From Tipula vernalis (lineage: Eukaryota; Arthropoda; Insecta; Diptera; Tipulidae): a DNA stretch of 64,000 nt. Under the pieces are notes generated by a model, which was not told where the DNA came from, searched no databases, and saw only the letters and a list, made by a program, of their open reading frames with translations. Positions 1-9,641 of this stretch are shown here, piece after piece. The translations under genes were made by a program, and so were the position numbers. Where the stretch lies: positions 111,900,838-111,964,837 of the forward strand of contig OY282558.1 of NCBI GenBank assembly GCA_958295665.1. Reading direction: 5' to 3'. The number at the start of each line of letters is the position of its first letter. Within the stretch, counting starts at the first letter, position 1.

Positions 1-105
1 TACGTTTAAAATCCAGCAGTTCAGCAAATTCTGCGAACAATTCGGACATAAACTGGGCTCCCTGGCCCGTAAATGTTGAGGAAGGTCCTACAAAACAGGC
101 AATTC
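1..105 (-). pseudogene. Retroelement integrase fragment, cut by the window edge
   Basis: Reading the minus strand from about position 90 down to 1 gives a stretch that resembles the region around the second catalytic aspartate of a retroviral-type integrase, with a QGAQF core followed by MSELFAEF. In the family the residue two before the GAQF core is normally Asp (DQGAQF-like); here the codon reads Gly, so the copy looks inactive. The frame breaks above about position 110. The rest of the domain would lie to the left of the window. It could be a gypsy or BEL-type pol; too little remains to choose. Confidence 0.45.
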
Positions 106-1239
106 GTAGCAACTTTTAAAATGTCAATGACGTGCTCGGGAAGCGGTATAATTTCCTCCATGTATTCGATACCATTTTTCGGTGTTGACCACTAAACTTG
201 CCTCGATTGATTATGAAAAAACGATTTCCAAATGTTTCAGATGTTGTAAGTTATCTAAATAAATGAAGTATAACTCGAAATCCTGCAGAATAGAATGTAT
301 ATGATCGTCGGGTTGGGAAAATATGTCCTGCGTTTCTCAGTGAACTTTCGCACGGGAAGCAGCATAACGGTCCAGCGGGTATCAGAACACCCGCAGATGC
401 CTTATTGGACTATATACTCAAATTTGTTTTCGCACCAGTTTCTCTAAGCTTAAATGTCTTGATTTTGTGAATCCCGGCGAGTTAGGATATGATGTGTAAT
501 TTGGTGATCCACTGGCCGCGAATTCTTGCGTTTTGCGTTGATCACTTTATATTTCACTAACAGATTACCCGAACCGTAGGTCTATGATTGTCCAGTGTCT
601 ATGAGGATACAGCTATATGCTTTATCGTATATTTTAAACTTAGAATCACATACTCTTCTACGAGCTTAATCCCGTGCTTGGGGAGATGAATTCCTCAGTA
701 ATAAGAAAAGACATTGATATGAGGAATTCATTATCTTTTAATTTATTATACTTACATTATCTAGTTATTCATTATCTTTGGCCGAGTGGACCAGATGTAA
801 TAGACTTGTGTGGATAGGCCTGGCGTTGGTGGGTCTGGTAGAGATAATTTGCGTGCTATCGTCATCACAACATTCTTCGTCCGAATCAGGCACATTACAT
901 GATTCGCAAACCCAAACATAGTGCTTGCGAGTTTACATGAGGCATAAATCACAAATGGCATTTGTTTTAGTGTCTCTGACCTTCGTCCCGAATCTTGTAC
1001 ATTGCTCACATCTGCACGAAGGGTTATTTATCTGCATTGGTAAAGAGAGATATGTCAGTAAAATTTGGTTTAAAATTTCATTTATTAGATACCTGGATTT
1101 GTGGGAAAGGTCGCTTAAAGGTATAGATTTAAATTTAAGTTCTTAGCTTGTGTTCGTTGTAATCATGAATAATAATTGTTCTTTTTACTTTATTTATTTC
1201 CTCGCATAAAGTTTCTCGTCGACAGAAGCGTTCGATGTT
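106..1239. other. Gene-free stretch, possibly decayed pol sequence
   Basis: No open frame with recognisable domains is seen on either strand. The base composition is less AT-rich than most of the window, which fits decayed continuation of the minus-strand integrase scrap at 1-105, but no further motif could be identified. The short open frames near 761-1146 have no family resemblance and are treated as chance. Confidence 0.3.
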
Positions 1240-1482
1240 GAAACGCCGAATGTCGGGAGGCCGAATGTCAAAAAGCCGCATGCCGAAAGGCCGAATGGGT
1301 CGGAACGCCAAATGTCGGAAGGCCGAATGTCGTATGGCCGAATGTGTCGAAAGGCCGAATGTCAAATAAAAGTATAGAAAAGCCGGATGTCTTAAGGCCG
1401 AATTTGTCAAAAGGCCGAATGTCGAAAGGCCGAATGGGTCGAATGACCGAAAGTGTGGAAATTTAGTCGAAAGGCCGAATAT
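1240..1482 (+). repeat. GGCCGAATG minisatellite, left array
   Basis: About a dozen degenerate copies of a 15-17 bp unit built around GGCCGAATGTCGAAA lie head to tail. The same unit recurs in the opposite orientation at 3802-3939, so the two arrays form a long interrupted inverted repeat around the LINE remnant. The minus-strand open frame across the array is a product of the repeat and not a gene. Confidence 0.8.
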
Positions 1483-1522
1483 TCATTAAAGTTTCCTTCA
1501 CTTAATTGATTGAAATCAATTT

Positions 1523-1541
1523 TTAGGTTAGGTTAGGTTAG
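1523..1541 (+). repeat. (TTAGG)3-like tail of the LINE 3' end
   Basis: Three and most of a fourth TTAGG unit sit exactly where the minus-strand LINE ends, so read with the element it has a CCTAA-type tail. The motif equals the canonical insect telomere repeat, but here it is a short tail of a LINE and gives no evidence of a telomere. Confidence 0.7.
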
Positions 1542-2100
1542 ATTGGAGTGGCTGCTTAGGCACACTTAGACTGATGACCGTCTATTGTGATACCACAGAA
1601 TATATCCCCTTTACCCCTGTTGGAACCATTTCGGGCTACTTATGTTGTGTAAGACGTCCCGCACTTTAATGTTTTAGTAATCCGAGAGGCAGTCCATCCT
1701 GAACTTACCCAAGTGTTTGTGGTTTCTGAGTGCAGTTGCTAGACACGAGCAAAGGAAGTGGATAAACGTCTCTTCCCCTCCTCGTCCAAGCAACTTCTGC
1801 TGTAGTCATTTGCCTCCAGACTCAGCTTTCTTGCATGTTCTCCAAAAAAGGCAGTGTCTCGTGAGAATTTCTACGACCGTTCTTAATTCACCATCTGCGT
1901 AGGGATATTAATGCCCTAGAGCGCCCCAAGTCCAGCTTTGGCCAAACTTGTCTTGCAACTCTACAGGTGAGGGTGTTAGACCACCTTTCCCCCGCTGAGA
2001 ATAGCGCCTGCTTCACAAGTGCGTGTCTCAGTGCTGTGATAGGCCTCCCCAGACTTGCCCTTTCCGGTTGCAGCTAGAGAGTCGTACCATGCCTAGCAAG

Positions 2101-2352
2101 TTAATCCGCCCTGCAGTTCACCATGACGCCCGAATGACCTGGGACCCAGATTACCTGGATATTGAAATGCTCACCCATCTCATTTAGAGACGAGTGAAAA
2201 CTCAACGCTACCCGTGACGCCAAAGACACCGATTCTAACGACCGGATCGCCGCTTGACCTTCCACATAGATTACGATATTATCTGAGGATACCAGATTAT
2301 GCTTCAACCACGTCATGACCTCCTTAATCGCTACGACTTCAGCTTGGTACAC
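2101..2352 (-). pseudogene. LINE-encoded RNase H domain fragment
   Basis: An 83-codon open segment begins with YQAEVVAIKEV and ends near WVPGHSGV, the hallmark of the RNase HI domain found C-terminal to RT in R1/I-type LINEs. The family has Asp at the position after IVIYV (usually S/TDSQAA); here it reads EGQAA, so a catalytic acidic position is altered although still acidic. It lies downstream of the RT thumb within the LINE remnant. Confidence 0.75.
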
Positions 2353-3801
2353 GCTGCATTATTCAGGGAGACGAATAGAAATGTTTACATTTAATTTGTC
2401 ACAGAATACTCCAGCTCCCACTTTGCCGTCTGGCTTGGAGCCATCTGTGAAGAATTACAACGCTACGGTTTCCGATAACGGTATATCCCTCCAGGATTCC
2501 CTTGAAGGGAAAAAGGTTAGAAATCGCTTCTCGAAGCGTAGACTATCTAGCTTATCTTTGAACGATCTAACGATAGTAGAGTGACCTGTACTAAGACACC
2601 TCCACTGAGAGACGGCTGCAAGTCCTACAGCTGTATTTGCCGCCATATGTTTGCCAAAAATGACTACCGGAAGAAGGTGCAACATAACCTCTAAGGCACT
2701 CAGTGCCGGCCTCAATGCCCCGCTAACAAGCATACAGGCCGTTATTTGTACCCTCTCATACATTTATAAGTTACCTAGACCTTGTCCAGAGCTGGCCACC
2801 AAACACCCACCCCTTACATGAGTACAGGTCTTACTACAGCGGTGTAGAGCCAGTGTACTAGCTCCGGCTTCAGACCCCATCTATGACCAATGGCGTTTCT
2901 ACAGGCAGCACGAAAGGATCGGTTGCATGCGCTAGTATCGCTAGCCACCATGTCCTCCAGCTCCCCAACGGTCGTTGGGGACTCCAGAGCCCTCGACGGC
3001 AACAAATCCTCCAATAATTCGTTATATTTGCTCCAGTTGGTCCTTCTAGGGTTCCTGCAGGCTTCCTGGGTAGCAGGGAGAATATTGAGGATATAGATTA
3101 AATATTATAGATGATCATAAAAGGAGTATTTCTTATCCACCCTCCAATTTTTAACCATATGAAGAATATTATTTGAGGCAAAGGCCACGTCTAGAACCTC
3201 TTGCCTGTTACTAGTAATAAATGTTGGTTCCCGCCTAATATTACACATTGAAAGGTTTGTACTTATCAAATAAGAAAAGGTGACTCACCTCTTTCATTAA
3301 AGTCCGTGCTTTCCCAGATAGTGTGACTCGCATTAGTATCAACTATAAGTACCACACCTACCTTTGATTGTACCGCTTCACGGATCAGCTCCTCCAGTTA
3401 TCCGGAGGAACCTCCTTTTCCCGGTCAATGTAGGCTGAAACTAGCCAGAATCTATAAGTTCCTACTTCCAGGCTAACTGCAGTAGTGTCACAATTGCTGT
3501 ATTCAGAGAGAAAGAAATGATAATTATTAGTTTTCCCAAGAATACAAGATCTGATCTTCCCAGACTTACTAGAGGATATAATTAGGTACCCCTTGATTCT
3601 GAGGCCACAGATTTTGTTGTTGTTAATCTAAGATCCTTGGATTAGTATCACATCCTCACCAGACATAGCCAACCTGAGGGGTAGAGCTGCCGAAGCAGCC
3701 TTAGAATGGTGAAGGTTAATTTGAGTTATTTTAATCATAACATTCAATAAAAATATAAATTTTGAAAATTTTCATTCATAAAAAGATGAAAAATTAAAAT
3801 C

Positions 3802-3939
3802 AATTCGGTCAAAAACGGCCCTTCGACATTCGGCCTTTCAACACAATCGGCCCTTCGAAATTCGGCTTTTCGATATTCGGCCTTTCGATCCTTTCGTCCT
3901 TTCGACATTCGGCCTTTCGACAATCGGCTTTTCGGCCCT
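3802..3939 (-). repeat. GGCCGAATG minisatellite, right (inverted) array
   Basis: Degenerate copies of TTTCGACATTCGGCC, the reverse complement of the unit at 1240-1482. The array also marks the point where the piggyBac reading frame stops resembling transposase: the open frame runs on through the repeats as a K-A-E-R-rich artefact. Confidence 0.8.
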
Positions 3940-3944
3940 ATTTC

Positions 3945-4301
3945 GATAGAAGCACTCTTTTCATAAACAGAAGTACAAGCATAAGAAAACTGAAGGAAAA
4001 GGACGTGTTTTCTAAGATTCGTCGACCAATGCAAACAGTCAGTGTATTTCGTGTTTATTTGACCTAGATGTGGTATTGTATTGCAGACCCACAAATCTTT
4101 TGCCAATGGATAACTTTTAAAAAAGTCATCCAATATCCAAATAGCGTTAAACAAGGGCATTACTAAGGCCTGGTCAATTCCCGTGTATCTTTCATCGTTT
4201 GGTTGGGAACTCAAACTAATTTCTACTAATAAAGGATAATTTGTTTTCGCATCTATACCCCAACATATTTTAACCCAATACTTTCCGGCCTTCGTTGGCT
4301 T
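3945..4301 (-). pseudogene. piggyBac-type transposase fragment (DDE_Tnp_1_7)
   Basis: The minus-strand frame is open from 4301 and reads KPTKAGKYWVKICWGIDAKT, then a block ending DDFFKSYPLAKDL. These match two catalytic neighbourhoods of piggyBac transposases, the first Asp in the C/GIDAKT..YPL motif and the second in the TDNFF/TSxPLAxEL motif; here the second reads LDDFF, which keeps an Asp. Only about 118 codons of the usual ~550-600 survive. On one side the gene runs into the inverted GGCCGAATG minisatellite, and on the other it stops at an in-frame TAA just above 4301. No TIR or TTAA ends were found. Confidence 0.7.
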
Positions 4302-4406
4302 TTATTGGCGAAAGTTGCATCTATTACTTTCTTTTACTCTAGTAAAATTTAGAGATTTATTTGTTTTAAGGTCCCCTGAGTCCGAAAAAGTGGGTTTCGA
4401 AATGGT

Positions 4407-5453
4407 GTCTGTCTGTCAGTCTGTCAGTCTGTCAGTCTGTCAGTCTGTCAGTCTGTCAGTCTGTCAGTCTGTCAGTCTGTCAGTCTGTCAGTCTGTCAGT
4501 CTGTCAGTCTGTCAGTCTGTCAGTCTGTCAGTCTGTCAGTCTGTCAGTCTGTCAGTCTGTCAGTCTGTCAGTCTGTCAGTCTGTCAGTCTGTCAGTCTGT
4601 CAGTCTGTCAGTCTGTCAGTCTGTCAATCTGTCAGTCTGTCAGTCTGTCAGTCTGCCAGTCTGTCAGTCTGTCAGTCTGCCAGTCTGTCAGTCTGTCAGT
4701 CTGTCAGTCTGTCAGTCTGTCAGTCTGTCAGTCTGTCAGTCTGTCAGTCTGTCAGTCTGTCAGTCTGTCAGTCTGTCAGTCTGTCAGTCTGTCAGTCTGT
4801 CAGTCTGTCAGTCTGTCAGTCTGTCAGTCTGTCAGTCTGTCAGTCTGTCAGTCTGTCAGTCTGTCAGTCTGTCAGTCTGTCAGTCTGTCAGTCTGTCAGT
4901 CTGTCAGTCTGTCAGTCTGTCAGTCTGTCAGTCTGTCAGTCTGTCGATCTGTCAGTCTCTCAGTCTGTCAGTCTGTCAGTCTGTCAGTCTGTCAGTCTGT
5001 GAGTCTGTCAGTCCGTCAGTCTGTCAGTCTGTCAGTCTGTCAGTCTGTCAGTCTGTCAGTCTGTCAGTCTGTCAGTCTGTCAGTCTGTCAGTCTGTCAGT
5101 CTGTCAGTCTGTCAGTCTGTCAGTCTGTCAGTCTGTCAGTCTGTCAGTCTGTCAGTCTGTCAGTCTGTCAGTCTGTCAGTCTGTCAGTCTGTCAGTCTGT
5201 CAGTCTGTCAGTCTGTCAGTCTGTCAGTCTGTCAGTCTGTCAGTCTGTCAGTCTGTCAGTCTGTCAGTCTGTCAGTCTGTCAGTCTGTCAGTCTGTCAGT
5301 CTGTCAGTCTGTCAGTCTGTCAGTCTGTCAGTCTGTCAGTCTGTCAGTCTGTCAGTCTGTCAGTCTGTCAGTCTGTCAGTCTGTCAGTCTGTCAGTCTGT
5401 CAGTCTGTCAGTCTGTCAGTCTGTCAGTCTGTTAGTCTGTCAGTCTGTCAGTC
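4407..5453 (+). repeat. (CTGTCAGT)n octanucleotide array, ~130 copies
   Basis: An almost uninterrupted 8-bp repeat of about 1.05 kb, with fewer than about a dozen point changes (for example near 4626, 4655, 4945 and 5013). Because 8 is not a multiple of 3 and none of the three plus-strand frames contains a stop, it gives a 390-codon open frame of S-V-C-Q-S-V-S-L repeats. That frame is a by-product of the repeat and not a protein gene. Confidence 0.95.
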
Positions 5454-8400
5454 TATCTGTATCCTCTCTACAGCCCAGATGGTTTAACCAATCGAACTAA
5501 AACTTTAGATTTAAGCTTTTTTGATAAATTGGGAGGTCCCAGTGAATTTTACACCAAATCGGCTAACCGGAAGTGGCCACTCCCTTAGTCCAGAATATTT
5601 ATTTTGCAAATATCTTAAAAAGTATAAGGTTTACAAAAAAATGCTACATACAAAATGTTTCCAAAAATTAAAAACAAATAAAAATAAAAAATAAAAAATT
5701 AAAAAAAAAAATTAAGAAAAAAATAAAATTTCTCTAAATTCTCTGTTCGTAAAAGAATGTCGTGTATTGGCCACACCTCAATTTTTTTTTTAAGGTATCA
5801 ACTGCTCATCGATAGTGAGTTCATAGATTGAAATGAAAGGCAAATTGAAATTAATTTATTTGCTTGAATTCCTTCAGTGGCATCACTCCTCTATAAAAAG
5901 GAAAGAATGCTCCGTGCTTTTCAGTAAATATCATCCTAATGATATCCAAGATATATACATCGACAAATTTACAGAAAATATGCTGACGTGGAACATGTAG
6001 TATATTTGATTCTAAATCGAGAAACACTCGGGGAACACAGCACTCCTTATACGATTTTTAGGTTAGGGCAAATATCCATTTTAGGCGGTGAAATTAATTA
6101 AAAAAAAAAAAAAAGTGCAAAGACGCAGTACACTATCTCTCGTAGCAAAATCCAAATTTTAGTGTTGTTTCAAAGGTACACTAAGCTTTTATAAGCTATA
6201 AGCTTTTTGATATCCATTTATTGTCAATTTGGAATAACTTATTAGTAAATTAAATAAGGAATATAATTCAACCTTTCAAGTACCTTTTCGAGATTTTACA
6301 AAAAAGTTTACTAAGTAGAGTTAATTAATGTCCTCTAGTTAATGGGGCTCACCACTGTCCTGGAGTGCATAAAAGATTTTAGTTGGTTAGTGATTTGATA
6401 TTTCAATTTTATGTTGACAATTCAATTGGCTAAATTTAATACTGCATAACTATGTAGAATATATGTATTTTAACATCTGGCTTATCATATTGTGATATTT
6501 AAGTGGAGACAAAACATTCCAATTTAATTAAACCGTATACGTTACACATTACATGCACAAAAAACATGATTTGAATAGAAATTCAGGAAATATCCAGTTA
6601 CAAATTCAATTCTCCAATTTTTAATTTTTTTTTTTTATGTTTACCTGATATTGTTAATTTTTTTTTTTTTTGTTAACTGTGTACTCGATGTGTATAATGT
6701 ACATATGTTTGTATACTATTTATGTATATCCGGTATAAACAAATAAAAGTGCATTTTAGATTTACATATGCGTTTAATTTAAATTTTTTTTGTTTTTTGT
6801 AATTTACTTTGTTTATTTGAAAACAAGGAAATTCAATATGCCGCATTTCAATACACATTTGTCATTGTTGTGATTAGAAAATCATTGGCCAAAATCGTCT
6901 AATAAGTACGAGTATATTGAAAATTATCGGTCCTTGTTAGTAATTTAATGAGTGTTTACGTATTGTTTGGGTTCGCTTCCGGCCAATAATATGTTCACCA
7001 TTTACATAATTTTTTATGTAGGGTGAATGCGGACAGTAGGAACAAACTTATTTTTATAATTTTAGTTATTTGCCTGTTGTCAGAAAATGCATGATAAAAT
7101 AAGCTTTTTGTTACAAATCACATAAATGGTCGCCCTGTGGATTATAAATACAGGAGCATTTTTTTTTGTTTCACTTTTACTTAAAAATTTGATTAAAAGT
7201 TGAGGTTGAAATAGAAATGTAATTTTCCCACCATCGTTCGGTTTTTTGTTTTATTTTGTGTTGGTCTGTAATGTTTATACGTATACCAATCCGGAAATAT
7301 AAAGGTAAGTTTGACAGGTAATTAAAAAGCAAAAATATTACAATGTGAAACAAATTGTCTGATTTTTTTTTATCCTTAGTGGTTAGTTGTATATCGGTTT
7401 AATTTGGCTAATCTAGCGAGAGATGTCAATAGTATTTGAGGACAATTTAAGTTCAATGAAGAGTTTATGGCAGAAAGTGTAGCTACATAAATTCAAGTAA
7501 AGTGTTAACCAGAAAAGTGTAATCTTACATAAAACAACACATATTTAATTTTTATAGTTAAGAAGACGGCCACTACCATTGATAAATGTTTTAAGTCGCA
7601 AGTAGTGATTGGCGCTATTGGCCCATAAATGAGTGGCTTATTTTAGCATATAAATACTTCAACTATTCGTTCTCAGGAATATTGAGTGCCGGAACTAAAA
7701 TCTTTAAATATTCATGTGGCAGGATGGCCACTGTTCTTAGCAAAATTTTTAAGAACATCCGTATGTTGTGATTGACGCTATATAGGCGCAAATGTTCATA
7801 CCTAAATTTAGTCAATAGAGATTTTTATTTACAGTTCTCAAGAACCATGTGCGCCTGGTATAAATTTCCTTGGAATAATTGCTATTATGTTCAGTATCTG
7901 TGATACAAATTTTAGGTCATTATGGATGGCATTGGCACTAAAGAAGCTTAAACATATGGTCTGATTTATTTGAGACGGAGCTTAATTGTCCCGAAGAAAT
8001 ATATTTGTATCAGATTATTCTGTTATTGTGACCACTATCTGTGACAAAAAACTTAAGTTCTTCCATTATTGGCGCTAAAGGCCTATTTGTGTTGAGCAAT
8101 AACTTTAGTTAATAAATACTTTAATTATTGGTTCTCATGCAGTTTATATGACATTGACTATAAATTGCAACAACTAACTCAATAAGCAAATCTTGACCGT
8201 TTTTAAGATATAAGGGTCTACTCAAAAGCGACCTTTAAAAGATTTTTGAACATTTTTAGTTTAATGGTTTTCGCAAGGTAGTTGGTTTTGTATTCTAGCT
8301 GTTGTAGAAGGCAATATCGAAAAGTTTCCTTGTGGCTTATTATGAGGTATCGACCTGTTTCCATTGATTTTAATTTGCTTTGGTATCTCTAGGTTAAAGA

Positions 8401-8827
8401 AATAGCTCACCAAGCGCCAGTCATTTTAATATACTTCTTACAATCATTTGAATTTCATAGATTCGAAAAATCGAAGAGGACCAATGAATCAGTTTAATCA
8501 GTGAACGATTGGTTTTGAATGCCCCTGAGTCTTGAAAAGCAAAGACAAAAATGTTCGCCAGTCTTCTGGAATAACTTAGTCTACGAGATCTTAAGTGCGG
8601 CCTGTTTTTTTTTGAAATTTTTTGTTGCCAATGTGTTTTTATGATCAAGGCGACGAATTTAATAGCCTTTTGAACATATGAATTATTGCAAAACCAGTTG
8701 GTTATTAACATGTGGTACTATCACGTGGTTTTCGATCAACGTTAGCTAATTTTTTATGTATCGTCGATGCACAAGAAGAGTAACACAACTTTAAAATTAC
8801 ACCTGAAATATCAACTAAAAGGTTAAT

Positions 8828-8832
<5 letters not shown>
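5454..8832. other. AT-rich non-coding stretch
   Basis: No coding potential is recognised. The 150 bp right of the octanucleotide array (to about 5610) are less AT-rich and may belong with it as part of a dispersed repeat. Several poly(T)/poly(A) runs occur (for example 6103-6116 and 6659-6670). Three degenerate copies of a TTGGCGCTA..GGCC motif with a downstream TTCTCA block occur near 7608, 7769 and 8064. Confidence 0.5.

Positions 8833-8863
<31 letters not shown>
8833..8863 (+). repeat. Poly(T) run of 31 bases
   Basis: A pure T tract ends 10 bp before the 127-bp dispersed repeat at 8874. Read on the minus strand it is a poly(A) run just 3' of that repeat, which would fit retroposition of a short element. 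Confidence 0.9.
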
Positions 8864-8868
<5 letters not shown>

Positions 8869-8873
8869 TTGTT

Positions 8874-9000
8874 GAATGTTAATTGTGGTATAGTCAGTCC
8901 AGTCGCCGCGGCCTGATGAGAGGATTGATTTTTTCATAATCATAAGCTCATCAGTTCGAAACTGGATTGAATTCTCTTACAATCTTCGGAACATATTAAA
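8874..9000 (-). repeat. 127-bp dispersed repeat, copy 1 (SINE-like)
   Basis: This segment recurs without indels and with about five substitutions at 50074-50200. It contains an 8-bp inverted repeat, CTGATGAG/CTCATCAG, that could form a stem around a ~25-base loop, and a GTTCGAAAC motif resembling a pol III B box on the plus strand. The minus strand is given because a poly(A) run lies just beyond that end. Its class is not settled: it could be a SINE or a conserved end of a DNA element. Confidence 0.7.
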
Positions 9001-9019
9001 TTAAAAGGTTAACTTTCTT

Positions 9020-9641
9020 GAGTTATTTCCTTCTTGAGGATTTAAATGGGCGTGGATTATGAGGTTAAGTTGAGGGTTGAGTTGAATATAGACTTGGAAT
9101 TGAGTTAGGGCCTGAGGTGGTGGCCGATTTAGGAGTCAAGTTAGGGTCGAATCAAGATTAAGGTTTGGGTTAGGTTATGCTTGAAATATTGTTGACTGAG
9201 AGATTCAGTTAGTATTGAGTAGGGGTTGAACACTTAGGTTCATGTGTGCATGTGGCTTTTCGGAGGGTTGAGTTTAGGTTCGTCTTGGATGTTGAATTAG
9301 AATTTTAATGAGTTATTTGTTGAACACAAGCAGTTTTTGGACCGTGTTGATATGGATATTGAGTTGAAGGTTGAGTTGGAAGTTGAGATGGGGTTCAGTG
9401 AAGGGTTCAATGGGGTTGGGTTTGGGGTTGGGTTGAGAGCTGAGTTTAAGAAAAAGTTGGTGGTTGAGTTGGAGTAAAGTTGAGGTTGAGTTGCAATTGC
9501 TTTAGTCGTTAAATTGAAGATTAGTTTAAGATTGGAAAGATCAACTCAACTTAAGTTGCAAGTTGTCTTGAGTTATTCGAGTTAAGTTCATGTGAGATGT
9601 CACTTTTCAAGCCATGTTAAGTTAAGAATTGAGTTGATACT
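9020..9641 (+). repeat. Degenerate GTTGAG-rich sequence, left block
   Basis: The plus strand is strongly G/T-skewed and built from variants of GAGTTGA and GGTTGAGTTG without a fixed period. The same composition resumes at 11344-11560, on the other side of the TIR element, so that element was probably inserted into a single GTTGAG-rich tract. A similar tract occurs at 54215-54490. Confidence 0.6.

Larger units (their letters stand above)
1523..3741 (-). mobile_element. R1-like non-LTR retrotransposon (LINE) ORF2 remnant with internal RT deletion
   Basis: On the minus strand the order is: an ORF2-like start near 3741; an endonuclease/exonuclease/phosphatase domain (about 3730-3120, with INLHHSKAA at its start, VSAYIDREKEVPP, and an EEP-type EVLDVAFASN block); a linker; then directly the C-terminal thumb of reverse transcriptase (WGLKPELVHWLYTAVVRP, about 2890-2814); then an RNase H domain (2352-2101, with WVPGHSG). 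The catalytic fingers and palm of RT, including the YADD box, are missing: the linker joins the thumb near 2890-2905, so about 1 kb of coding sequence has been deleted. Several stops and frameshifts are present. The 3' end (low coordinate) terminates in three CCTAA units read on the minus strand. Domain order and motifs fit the R1/LOA group; assignment is from memory of family motifs. Confidence 0.8.

Noticed and set aside
1135..1410. 91-codon minus-strand frame with RHPAFRH-type repeats
   Set aside because: Translation of the GGCCGAATG minisatellite.
4315..5487. 390-codon open frame of S-V-C-Q repeats
   Set aside because: Produced by an 8-bp repeat with no stop in any plus frame; no non-repeat domain.
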